Shown in pieces: positions 1 through 6,629 of a stretch of 14,086 nt of DNA. The notes under the pieces are model-generated. The model searched no databases and was not told the origin of the DNA. It saw nothing but the letters and a program-made list of their open reading frames with translations. Source of the DNA: JBEVNX01 sp040507895 (GTDB lineage Bacteria; Desulfobacterota; Binatia; JACPRU01); contig JBEVNX010000093.1 of NCBI GenBank assembly GCA_040507895.1, positions 1 through 14,086 of the forward strand, given 5' to 3'. The position numbers and the translations under genes are program-made. How positions within the stretch are numbered: the stretch's first letter is position 1; the number at the start of each line of letters is the position of its first letter.

Positions 1-31
1 CGGCGGACCTTCTCGGCTCGAGTGCCGCTTC

Positions 32-48
32 GACCCCGATCTGGGGTC
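32..48 (-). terminator. Hairpin at the 3' end of the selenoprotein gene
   Basis: GACCCC (32-37) and GGGGTC (43-48) form a perfect 6-bp stem around a 5-nt loop, starting at the last base of the TAG stop codon of the selenoprotein gene. No T tract follows on the minus strand, so it may be a weak or Rho-assisted terminator or a 3'-end stabiliser. Confidence 0.35.
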
Positions 49-710
49 TACGCGAGCGCGCGCAGCGCTTCGAGGATTTCTCTCGGCTCGAGTCGCTTGC
101 GGTAGTCGGCGTCGACGAATGCGAGGCGCACCCGGCTATCGCGGGCGATCACGTAGGTCGCCGGGATCGGCAGCTCCCAAGCATCGTCCGCGTTGAACTT
201 CGCGAGGTCGATGCCGAGCGTTTGCATCGGCCCGCGGAGCGCGTCGGTCACTCGGAAGACCAGGCCGTAGCGCCGAGCGACGTGACTACCGACGTCGCTG
301 AGCACCGGAAAGCGGAGCTCGTTCTTCTGCGCCGTCGAAAGCGAAGAGTCGGGGGCTTGCGGCGAGATCGCCACCAGGGTGGCGCCGAGCTCGGAGATCT
401 GCGGAAGGATCTGCTGATAGGCCTGCAACTGCAGGTTGCAATACGGTCACCAGACGCCGCGATAGAACGACAGAACGACCGGCCCGCGGGCCCGGAGGCC
501 GGAAAGCCGGATCGCCTCGCCCGCGGGATCGGGAAGCTCGAAGTCCGGCGCCTTCGCGCCCTCGCGGATCGCATAGCGATCGATACCCGCCAGCACGAGC
601 CCGTCGACGCCCGCCATCAATGGCTCGAGGACCGCCTTGGGAATCTGCGGGAACATCGCCTTCTGAAACTCATCGATTTGCTGCCTGAGATCCGGGATCA
701 ACGTGCTCAT
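48..710 (-). CDS. Selenocysteine-containing peroxiredoxin-like (AhpC/TSA) protein, in-frame TGA read as Sec
   Basis: Seen: a 221-codon frame from ATG at 710 to TAG at 48-50, broken once by TGA at 447-449 (codon 88). GGAGG at 716-720, 5 nt before the ATG, supports the start. Residues 1-50 are a helical lead, then a thioredoxin fold begins (APDFELPDPAG), beta strand VVLSFYRG, the redox motif W-U88-P-Y-C91-N-L-Q-L, and a probable cis-proline at P183 (ELPIPATYVI). Family knowledge: close relatives have W-C-P-Y-C here, so TGA replaces the peroxidatic/first redox Cys and gives U-x-x-C. Sec-containing Prx-like proteins are known in bacteria. Inferred role: cytosolic thiol-dependent reduction of peroxides or disulfides; no signal peptide is visible. 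The full product would be 220 aa, normal for the family. Alternatives are a nonsense mutation or a TGC-to-TGA sequencing error, but conservation right after the TGA and the local hairpin favour recoding. Confidence 0.88.
422..449 (-). promoter_or_regulatory. Candidate bacterial SECIS element
   Basis: On the minus strand, counting from the first base after UGA, nt 12-16 (CCUGC) pair with nt 21-25 (GCAGG) around the tetraloop AGUU (genomic 422-435). The loop begins 17 nt after UGA and has G as its second base. This agrees with the bacterial SECIS model as I remember it: a short stem just downstream of UGA, a small apical loop and a G among its first two bases. A competing fold pairs UGCAAC (435-440) with GUUGCA (424-429) around CUGCA, which lacks the early loop G. 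The UGA itself could pair with UCA about 30 nt downstream as a lower stem. It would be bound by SelB. The fold was judged by eye, not computed. Confidence 0.55.
447..449 (-). other. In-frame UGA, predicted selenocysteine codon (U88)
   Basis: The plus strand reads tca, so the minus-strand codon is TGA. It is preceded by codons for FYRGVW and followed by codons for PYCNLQLQAY, the hallmark redox segment of the peroxiredoxin-like family with TGA at the first Cys. Several other genes in the window end normally at TGA, so reassignment to Trp or Gly does not explain it. Confidence 0.85.
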
Positions 711-715
711 CGTCG

Positions 716-720
716 CCTCC
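716..720 (-). promoter_or_regulatory. Ribosome binding site of the selenoprotein gene
   Basis: GGAGG on the minus strand, 5 nt upstream of the ATG at 710. It fixes the start of the split gene upstream of the TGA and argues that the 48-428 part is not a separate gene with its own TTG start. Confidence 0.7.
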
Positions 721-778
721 TATCCGTCGGATGCCGCGCGCGCAAACGGGTTTCAGGCAGACTGTAGCGGAAGAAGTC

Positions 779-854
779 GAAGCGGAGTCGGCGAGTGTCG
801 CCGCCGTGTACGGCGACGAGTGCGGACCAAGGCGAGCCTTGCCGCTCCGCTTCC
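779..854 (+). repeat. Dispersed intergenic hairpin repeat, copy 1
   Basis: This 76-nt segment matches the reverse complement of 12535-12610 at roughly 80% identity by hand alignment. It has near-complementary ends: GAAGCGGAG (779-787) pairs with CTCCGCTTC (845-853), with further imperfect pairing inwards. A second internal hairpin, TCGCCG/CGGCGA, lies around 798-816. It lies just beyond the 3' end of the radical SAM gene and before the selenoprotein gene, a REP/BIME-like position. It may end or stabilise the upstream transcript. Confidence 0.65.
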
Positions 855-874
855 GATTCTGTTGTTACAGTCAA

Positions 875-2611
875 CTAGCAAGCACCGCAGCTCTTGCAGG
901 TCGACACGTCGCAGGGCGGGGTCTCGCGCTCGAGGAAGGCCTTTTCGCGCTCGGTCCAGAGGTAGAGCTTGCGCACCCTGTGATCGATGAAGTCCCAAGG
1001 CAGCGGCTCCTCATAGGCGTAGGAGCGGTGCACGTACCAGTCGGGGTCGACGAGCCCCTCGGCGCCGAGTCGCCCGCCGCGCCCGCGGCGAAGCATCTGC
1101 CACCAGCCCTCGGCGCCGGCCCGCGCGCGGTGGATCTCGGCGATCCAAAGCGCGACCCGCCGATCGCCGCGGGACAACAGAGTCTGCAAGTACGCCTCGC
1201 GTGGCGACTCCCCTTCGACCGCCACATTGGCGACCGCGCGCAGGCGTTCGCGGAGCCTGCTCAGCTTGGCGCGCGCGTCCGACACGGACACCATGGGATC
1301 CCACTGGAAGGGCGTCCACGGTTTCGGCACGAAGTTGTTGACCGACAGCGTGATTTTGCCGATGCGCCCGCGCTCCTTCCCTCGGTTCAAGAAGCGCTCG
1401 CGGATGGCGAGCGTGAGGTCGCCGATGGCGTCGACGTCGGCATCCGATTCGGTGGGCAGGCCCACCATGAAGTAGAGCTTGAGATCCCGAACTCCCTCGC
1501 CGACCAGCAGATCGGCCGCGCGCAGGATTTCGGGCTCCCGCAGATTCTTGTTGATCACGCGTCGCATGCGCTCGCTGCCGGCTTCCGGAGCGATCGTCAC
1601 GCTGCGATTCCGGTTGCGTCCGAGCGACGAGGCCAGCGCCGGCGAGATGCAGTCGGCTTTGAGCGAAGCCGGCGAAGCGCGCCCGCCGTGCTCGGCGATC
1701 GTCTCGCAGACCCCGGCGATGCCGGGCACGCTCGCCAGCTCGGCGCCGACCAGGCCGATCGTCGGCCGTACGTCGAGGCCGCGCAGCGCGTCGCGCTCGA
1801 GGCTCGCGGGAGAGCGTGTGCGTAGTGGCCGGTACATGAAGCCGGCCGCGCAGAAGCGGCAGCCCCACTGACAACCACGGCTCGCCTCCACCAAGAACAT
1901 GTCGCCGAAGGCGACGCCGTCAGCGAGAATTTGAGTCGAGGTCGGGAAGCGGTCGAGGTCGGCGACCAGTCGACGCTCGACCCCTCGCGCCCCGACGTCG
2001 ACCACCGTGGGTCCATCGTAACGCGGCGGGCGGAGCCGGGGCACGTAGACGCCGGCCACGGCGGGCGCTTCGTGAAGGAGGTGCTCGCGCGACAGCCCGC
2101 GCCCGCGGGCTTCGTCGAGGAAGCTCAGGAATTCGGGGAGCATCTCTTCTGCCTCGCCGATGAGGAATATGTCGACGAAGTCGGCGATTGGCTCGGGATT
2201 CAGAAAGATCGCCGAGCCCCCGGCGATGACGAGTGGATGACGCTCGTCGCGCGCGTGGCTCCAGAACGGCAAGCCCGCTCCCTCGAGCATCGCCGGCACG
2301 TTGAGATAATCGGTTTCGAAGGAGATGGAGAGCGCGAAGACATCGAACTCTCCGGCCGGTCGCCGGTTCTCGAGCGAGATCAGGCGCTCGGTGCCGACGT
2401 CGCTCTCGGGCAGAAAAGCGCGCTCACAGCAGTGGCCGGGAGTGGTCGCGAGAATCCGGTATACGGCTTGAAAGCCGAGGTTCCCCATGCCGATCGCGTA
2501 CCGGTTCGGGTACGCGAGGCACACACTCGTCCGTCCGCCGCGCGCCGGGGGGAAGAGCAACCGCTCCCTGGAGACGATCTCTCGTGCGCGCTCTTCCTGA
2601 GACCAGGACAT
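875..2611 (-). CDS. B12-binding-type radical SAM protein (TIGR03960-like)
   Basis: The product is 578 aa. Residues about 28-200 form a Rossmann-like region typical of B12-binding radical SAM proteins (CLAYPNRYAIGMGNLGFQAV, then FALSISFETDYLN, GGSAIFLNPEPIADF and GEAEEMLPE). No canonical DxHxxG cobalamin motif is seen. The radical SAM cluster motif is C247-x3-C251-x2-C254 (GCQWGCRFC), followed by the strand APEAGSERMRRVINK and the segment KLYFMVGLPTE. The C-terminus carries C567-x4-C572-x2-C575-x2-C578 at the very end, possibly an auxiliary Fe-S or metal site. The overall pattern recalls the TIGR03960 family, often next to or fused with a DUF2344 partner that is absent here. The reaction is unknown to me. 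The start is 19 nt after the stop of the upstream small gene with no clear Shine-Dalgarno, suggesting co-transcription and translational coupling. Confidence 0.85.
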   Translation of the reverse strand: MSWSQEERAREIVSRERLLFPPARGGRTSVCLAYPNRYAIGMGNLGFQAVYRILATTPGHCCERAFLPESDVGTERLISLENRRPAGEFDVFALSISFETDYLNVPAMLEGAGLPFWSHARDERHPLVIAGGSAIFLNPEPIADFVDIFLIGEAEEMLPEFLSFLDEARGRGLSREHLLHEAPAVAGVYVPRLRPPRYDGPTVVDVGARGVERRLVADLDRFPTSTQILADGVAFGDMFLVEASRGCQWGCRFCAAGFMYRPLRTRSPASLERDALRGLDVRPTIGLVGAELASVPGIAGVCETIAEHGGRASPASLKADCISPALASSLGRNRNRSVTIAPEAGSERMRRVINKNLREPEILRAADLLVGEGVRDLKLYFMVGLPTESDADVDAIGDLTLAIRERFLNRGKERGRIGKITLSVNNFVPKPWTPFQWDPMVSVSDARAKLSRLRERLRAVANVAVEGESPREAYLQTLLSRGDRRVALWIAEIHRARAGAEGWWQMLRRGRGGRLGAEGLVDPDWYVHRSYAYEEPLPWDFIDHRVRKLYLWTEREKAFLERETPPCDVSTCKSCGAC

Positions 2612-2630
2612 CGGGACGAACCGCGGCCGA

Positions 2631-3095
2631 CTACTTCGGCTTCGGCCGCGGCGTGAGGTCCAGGTCGGGTGGTGGTTGCGATGGGAGCTTCCAACGGAGA
2701 AACGGCTTGCCGTACGCCTCGTGGTAGGCGTTGGCCTCGTCGACCGCGACGTCGAACTCGCGGTTGAATCTCTCGAGGTTCTCCGCCTCGAGTGCAGCCA
2801 TCATCGGCCCGACTTGCTTTTCGACGTACTGGCCGAGGCTCTTCTCGTACTTCGGGCGCGTCAGCGCGCAGAGCTCCATGAGCTTCCTGGCCTCTTTGAG
2901 TTGGAACTTGGCGAGCGGCCAGTTCTCGGCCTGTGCCGCATAGTAGAGCTTCCAAATGCGATCGCCGATCTCGGGCATGAGGCGCGCGAGACCGGGCTGC
3001 ATGGCCGCGAGCTGATCGCCGGAGAGCCTGCGCCCCTGAGCGTTGTCGAAGGCGATCTCGCGAACCCGTTCCTCGAAGCTTTTCTCCTCGGCCAT
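2631..3095 (-). CDS. Small helical protein resembling a c-type cytochrome family without the heme motif
   Basis: The 154-aa product has no signal peptide and is almost entirely amphipathic helix (residues about 5-125), ending in a Pro/Lys-rich tail (PPPDLDLTPRPKPK). The stretch IWKLYYAAQAENWPLAKFQL resembles a helix I remember from small periplasmic c-type cytochrome proteins (KLWFAGxAxNWxLAxYEL) that end in a CNACH heme-attachment site before a F-x-x-x segment. Here the matching C-terminal site reads A-N-A-Y-H-E-A-Y-G-K-P-F, so both heme cysteines are replaced while His remains. That fits a cytosolic protein that no longer binds covalent heme. The homology is from memory and should be tested. 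The gene precedes the radical SAM gene on the same strand by 19 nt and is divergent from gcdH, so it is probably the first gene of that operon. Its function is unknown. Confidence 0.75.
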   Translation of the reverse strand: MAEEKSFEERVREIAFDNAQGRRLSGDQLAAMQPGLARLMPEIGDRIWKLYYAAQAENWPLAKFQLKEARKLMELCALTRPKYEKSLGQYVEKQVGPMMAALEAENLERFNREFDVAVDEANAYHEAYGKPFLRWKLPSQPPPDLDLTPRPKPK

Positions 3096-3132
3096 CGGCC
3101 AGCCTCTCCTCTGATTCCTACGGGTGAATCGT

Positions 3133-3160
3133 CGAGGTTAAAGCAAGCCCAACGAGGTTA
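3133..3160. repeat. 8-nt direct repeat in a divergent promoter region
   Basis: CGAGGTTA occurs at 3133-3140 and again at 3153-3160, spaced 20 nt start to start (about two helical turns), between the divergent small gene (start 3095) and gcdH (start 3243). The spacing would suit a dimeric regulator binding one face of the DNA. No clear sigma-70 boxes were recognised around it. Confidence 0.35.
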
Positions 3161-3233
3161 CAAGGCGCTCGCTGACGCGAATCGCACACCTTTTCAAGCC
3201 GCGGGGAGCCAGCTAGACGTCGTAGCCCGCTAC

Positions 3234-3238
3234 GGAGG
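3234..3238 (+). promoter_or_regulatory. Ribosome binding site of gcdH
   Basis: GGAGG lies 4 nt upstream of ATG at 3243. It decides the start, since the reading frame is open far upstream (to about 2676) through sequence that is antisense to the neighbouring gene. Confidence 0.6.
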
Positions 3239-3242
3239 CATC

Positions 3243-4418
3243 ATGGGCCCTTCGCTCGACTACTATGACATCGAGGCGCTCCTCTCGCCGGATGAACGCA
3301 TGGTCCGCGACACGGCGCGGAGGTTCGTCGACGAGGAATACCTACCGCTCGTGCGCGACGCTTTCCGCGAGGGCTATTTCCCGAAATCGGTGATCCCGCG
3401 CGTCGCCGCGCTCGGGTTCCTCGGCTCCAACCTGCCCGAGCAGTACGGCTGTGCGGGGCTCAACAACGTCGCCTACGGTCTCATCAACCAGGAGCTCGAG
3501 CGCGGTGACTCGGGACTGCGCTCGTTCGTGAGCGTGCAATCGTCGCTGGTCATGTACCCGATCTATGCCTTCGGCTCCGAAGCGCAGAAGACGCGCTGGC
3601 TGCCGGCTCTGGCGAGCGCGCGGGCGATCGGCTGCTTCGGCCTCACCGAGCCCGACTACGGCTCGAACCCCGGCGGCATGAAGACGCGCGCCGTGCGCGA
3701 GCGCGGCGCCTGGCGGATCTCCGGGAACAAGCGATGGATCACCAACGGCTCGATGGCCGACTTGGCGATCGTCTGGGCGAAGACCGAAGGAGACGATGCA
3801 AAGTCGATCCGCGGGTTTCTGGTCGAGCGCGGCACGCCGGGTTTCAGCGCCTCCGAGATGCAGGGCAAGTTCTCGCTGCGCGCCTCGGTCACCTCCGAGC
3901 TCATCCTCGAGGACTGCGTCGTTCCCGAGGAGAACGTTCTGCCCGGCTCAAGCGGCCTAAAGTCACCGCTGATGTGCCTCACGCAGGCGCGCTACGGTAT
4001 CAGCTGGGGCGCGATCGGCGCGGCGATGGCATGCTATCTGTGCGCGCTCGACTACGCGAAGAACCGCAAAGTCTTCGCTCGACCGATCGGGGGCTACCAG
4101 CTGGTACAGCAAAAGCTCGTGACGATGGTTGCCGAGATCACCAAGGCGCAGCTCCTCTGCCTGCGCCTCGGACGGTTGAAGGACGAGGGCAAGATGCGCC
4201 CCGAGCAAGTGAGCCTCGCCAAGATGAACAACGTCTCGCAGGCTCTTGCGATCGCGCGGATGGCGCGCGACATCCTCGGCGCCAACGGCATTGCAGACGA
4301 GTACCCGGTGATTCGTCACATGCTGAATCTCGAGACCGTCAACACGTATGAAGGCACTGAAGACGTCCATCGACTCACCATCGGGCGAGACGTCACCGGG
4401 CTCAATGCGTTCGAGTGA
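3243..4418 (+). CDS. gcdH: Glutaryl-CoA dehydrogenase (FAD-dependent, probably decarboxylating)
   Basis: The 391-aa product is the usual length for the acyl-CoA dehydrogenase fold. It has the flavin-facing segment CFGLTEPDYGSNPGGM, the middle beta domain (WRISGNKRWITNG) and the C-terminal helical domain ending NTYEGTEDVHRLTIGRDVTG. The catalytic base is E370 in the YEGT motif. E86 and R93 in ELERGDSGLRSFVSVQSS match the residues that bind the glutaryl carboxylate in characterised GCDH enzymes, which separates it from other acyl-CoA dehydrogenases. It would oxidise glutaryl-CoA to crotonyl-CoA and CO2 in lysine, tryptophan or benzoyl-CoA-type degradation, passing electrons to ETF. The crotonase-fold gene at 8840-9634 is not adjacent. 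A small membrane protein gene overlaps its last 14 nt. Confidence 0.9.
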   Translation: MGPSLDYYDIEALLSPDERMVRDTARRFVDEEYLPLVRDAFREGYFPKSVIPRVAALGFLGSNLPEQYGCAGLNNVAYGLINQELERGDSGLRSFVSVQSSLVMYPIYAFGSEAQKTRWLPALASARAIGCFGLTEPDYGSNPGGMKTRAVRERGAWRISGNKRWITNGSMADLAIVWAKTEGDDAKSIRGFLVERGTPGFSASEMQGKFSLRASVTSELILEDCVVPEENVLPGSSGLKSPLMCLTQARYGISWGAIGAAMACYLCALDYAKNRKVFARPIGGYQLVQQKLVTMVAEITKAQLLCLRLGRLKDEGKMRPEQVSLAKMNNVSQALAIARMARDILGANGIADEYPVIRHMLNLETVNTYEGTEDVHRLTIGRDVTGLNAFE

Positions 4419-4677
4419 TTCGCCGGCCTCGCCGTCGTCGGACCAGCGGGCGTCGGCGAGCGTGTCGCAGTCGGCGCTGCGGCACCTGCGCCGCCTGGCG
4501 GTAGCTGTGATCGGTCTCACTGTCCTCGCGATCGGCATCGCCATGATCGTGCTGCCGGGGCCCGCGATGGTGGTGATCCCCGTTGGGCTCGGAGTTCTCG
4601 CCGTAGAGTTCGCCTGGGCCCGGCGCATGCTCGAGCGCCTGAAGAACGGCGCCAACCAAGTCCTCGGCAAGGATTGA
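4405..4677 (+). CDS. Small PGPGW-type transmembrane protein
   Basis: The 90-aa product has a Ser-rich polar N-terminus (residues 1-28), then two hydrophobic segments (about 30-49 and 54-70) joined by the motif VLPGPAMVVIP, followed by EFAWARRMLERLK. This matches the PGPGW/TIGR02611 family of putative inner-membrane proteins, with PGPAM in place of PGPGW. Function unknown. The start used is ATG 4405, which overlaps gcdH by 14 nt and suggests coupled translation. An in-frame ATG at 4348 would overlap by 71 nt and add 19 residues; neither has a clear Shine-Dalgarno. Confidence 0.75.
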   Translation: MRSSDSPASPSSDQRASASVSQSALRHLRRLAVAVIGLTVLAIGIAMIVLPGPAMVVIPVGLGVLAVEFAWARRMLERLKNGANQVLGKD

Positions 4678-4728
4678 GCGTTCAGCAGGTCGGCACGTTC
4701 GTGTGTCGCCCCGGCGCGCCCGAGGTGC

Positions 4729-5751
4729 TTACGCGCGCGACGGATCGGCGATCTTCACCAGCTGCTTGCCGAGGTTCTCGCCGGTGAACAACCGCCGCAG
4801 CGCATCCGGCGCGTTCTCGAGGCCCTCGGCGACGTCGAGCTGGTTCTTGATCTTGCCGGCCTTCGCCCAATTGCCGAGATCCGCCATCGCCTCGCCGAAG
4901 CGGGCCACGTAGTCGAAGAGCAGGAAGCCCCGCATCGATGCGCTGTAGATGATGAGATTCAGGTAGTTCCGCGGTCCGGGCATGTGCTCGAGGTCGTTGT
5001 ATCCCGAGATGCCGCCGCACAGCACGATGCGAGCGCCCCGCGCGAGCTTGGCGAGCACCGCGTCGAGAATCTCGCCGCCGACGTTGTCGAAGTACACGTC
5101 GACGCCTTTCGGACACAGATCGCGGATTCGCTCCGCCACGTTCTCGTTGCGATAGTCGATGGCCGCGTCGAGACCGAGCTCGCGGGTGAGCCACGCGCAC
5201 TTTTTCGCGCCGCCCGCGATGCCGACCACCCGAGCGCCCTTGATCTTGCCGATCTGCGCGGCGAAGGATCCTGTCGAGCCCGCCGCCCCCGAAACGACGA
5301 TCGTGTCCCCGGGCTTCGGCGCGCCGACGTCGAGGAGCCCGAAATAGGCGGTGAGACCGGTGATGCCGAAAAGCGACAGGGCGGCGGGGAGATCCACACC
5401 GGCCGGTACCTTCATCGGCGGCATGAGACCAGCGCCGTCGCTGACCGCGTAGTCTTGCCAGCCGAACGCGCCCGATACGAGCTCGCCAGCCTTGAAGCCC
5501 GGATGCTTCGATTCGACTACCTGCCCCCCCGAGACCGAGCGCATCACTTCCCCTATGGCGATCGCTGGAACGTACGTATCGCGTTCCATCCAGCCCCGCT
5601 GCGTGGGATCGCAGGAAAGCCAGAGGTTCCGCACCAGGAACTCGCCGTCGCGGATCGCAGGCGCAGCCTCTTCCCGCCATTCGAAGTTCGAGCGCTCGAC
5701 CAGCCCTCGCGGGCGTGACTTGAGAACCCACTTTCGATTCTTCTCGGCCAT
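4729..5751 (-). CDS. NADP-dependent zinc-free medium-chain oxidoreductase (prostaglandin/alkenal reductase-like)
   Basis: The 340-aa product has the MDR layout of the leukotriene B4 dehydrogenase/CurA-like group: an N-terminal catalytic domain starting RKWVLKSRPRGLVERSNFEW with LSCDPTQRGWM, then the Rossmann segment VVSGAAGSTGSFAAQIGKIKG and KGVDVYFDNVGG in the nucleotide domain. The Cys/His zinc ligands of alcohol dehydrogenases are absent. It likely reduces carbon-carbon double bonds of alpha,beta-unsaturated ketones or aldehydes with NADPH in the cytosol. Start chosen at ATG 5751 because GGGAGG lies about 8 nt upstream and the family N-terminus (MAEKNRKWVL) begins there; a longer frame to 6045 runs antisense through mepA. 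It converges on the PGPGW gene with a 51-nt gap. Confidence 0.87.
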   Translation of the reverse strand: MAEKNRKWVLKSRPRGLVERSNFEWREEAAPAIRDGEFLVRNLWLSCDPTQRGWMERDTYVPAIAIGEVMRSVSGGQVVESKHPGFKAGELVSGAFGWQDYAVSDGAGLMPPMKVPAGVDLPAALSLFGITGLTAYFGLLDVGAPKPGDTIVVSGAAGSTGSFAAQIGKIKGARVVGIAGGAKKCAWLTRELGLDAAIDYRNENVAERIRDLCPKGVDVYFDNVGGEILDAVLAKLARGARIVLCGGISGYNDLEHMPGPRNYLNLIIYSASMRGFLLFDYVARFGEAMADLGNWAKAGKIKNQLDVAEGLENAPDALRRLFTGENLGKQLVKIADPSRA

Positions 5752-5792
5752 GGCGGGCGCCTCCCAGGGCGCTGCGTACATCCGCTCGGCAG

Positions 5793-6629
5793 CTATCGCA
5801 ACAGGGCGTGGCAACTCGCGGGCAGGGCGGGAGCGGGGCGATACGTCGGACCGGCGCGGCGCGCTTCGGGGCTGAACCACCATTCGAGCGTCGCGTCGCA
5901 GCCGTCGCCCTCCGAGACGGGCGGCTGCATGCGGCACTCCGGGCTGCCGGCCGGGCAGCGCAATCGCACGTGGAAATGATCGTCGTGTCCCCACCACGGG
6001 CGAAGCTTCGCGACCCAGGGCGTGCCGTTGGGCTCGAGCGCGCACAGCTCTCGCTTGATCGAGGCGTTGACGAAGATGCGTTCGACCAGAGGATCCTCGG
6101 CGGCGAGCGCGATGAGGTCGGCGATCTGCGGCGACCAGGCTGCGGTGAGTCGGTGCGTGGTCAGATCCACGACCGCCGGTGGCTGCAGCTCCTCGCGCGC
6201 CGCGGCGGCGATCGCGCGCGACAACATCGGCGCGGGGCGCGTGTAGGCGACGTCGACGTCAAGGCCGGATTGGTGACTCCCGTGATCGCTCGGCGTCGGA
6301 CCGCCTCGCGCCTGCGCGAGGTCACCGACCAGCAGCACGGGCAGCCGCTGCGCCTGAGCCTGCTCCGCGAGCCGGCGTACGAAGTCGACGAGCGTGGGAT
6401 GCCCAAAGTAGCGATGCCGGTGAAGATGCATGACTTCGAAGCCGAGGCCTTCGGGGGGCAGCGCGACCGCTCCTTGCAGGCAGCCCGCATTGTAGGCTCC
6501 GATCGCTTGCGGTCGCCCGTCCTTCGGCGTGCGTTGCTGGCTCCAGCGCGCCGAGCCGTTCCAGCCGCGATCCGCCCCGGCCGCCGCCAGCGGCAACAAC
6601 AGCGCCGCGACGAGCAGCGCCCGTCTCAT
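5793..6629 (-). CDS. mepA: Penicillin-insensitive murein endopeptidase (MepA-like)
   Basis: The 278-aa product starts with a signal peptide (MRRALLVAALLLPLAAAGA). The zinc site of the LAS metallopeptidase fold is visible: H119 and D126 in SDHGSHQSGLDVDV, and H215, H218 and H220 in WWGHDDHFHVRLRC, matching the H113, D120 and HxH ligands of E. coli MepA. Six or more cysteines could form disulfides, as expected for a periplasmic enzyme. It would cleave D-alanyl-meso-diaminopimelyl cross-links in the sacculus, and possibly the 3-3 links made by L,D-transpeptidases. The ATG overlaps the TGA of the upstream L,D-transpeptidase gene (ATGA at 6626-6629) and no Shine-Dalgarno is seen, so translation is probably coupled. 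Confidence 0.9.
   Translation of the reverse strand: MRRALLVAALLLPLAAAGADRGWNGSARWSQQRTPKDGRPQAIGAYNAGCLQGAVALPPEGLGFEVMHLHRHRYFGHPTLVDFVRRLAEQAQAQRLPVLLVGDLAQARGGPTPSDHGSHQSGLDVDVAYTRPAPMLSRAIAAAAREELQPPAVVDLTTHRLTAAWSPQIADLIALAAEDPLVERIFVNASIKRELCALEPNGTPWVAKLRPWWGHDDHFHVRLRCPAGSPECRMQPPVSEGDGCDATLEWWFSPEARRAGPTYRPAPALPASCHALLR

Noticed and set aside
48..428. A separate 126-aa gene starting at TTG 428
   Set aside because: It lacks a ribosome binding site and would omit half of the thioredoxin fold. Conserved family sequence continues upstream through PYCN to the TGA, so it is the 3' part of the selenoprotein gene.
447..449. TGA reassigned to Trp or Gly
   Set aside because: Many genes in the window end at TGA with the product complete at that point, so TGA is a true stop in this organism.
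731..1825. Plus-strand ORF of 364 codons
   Set aside because: It is antisense to the well-supported radical SAM gene and has no recognisable domain; it is a GC-rich shadow frame.
2676..3242. N-terminal extension of gcdH
   Set aside because: The upstream in-frame part is antisense to the 2631-3095 gene; GGAGG at 3234-3238 and the family N-terminus support ATG 3243.
4691..4708. Terminator between the convergent PGPGW and oxidoreductase genes
   Set aside because: CGGCAC/GTGTCG can pair with one G-T pair, but the stem is weak and has no T tract; not enough to call.
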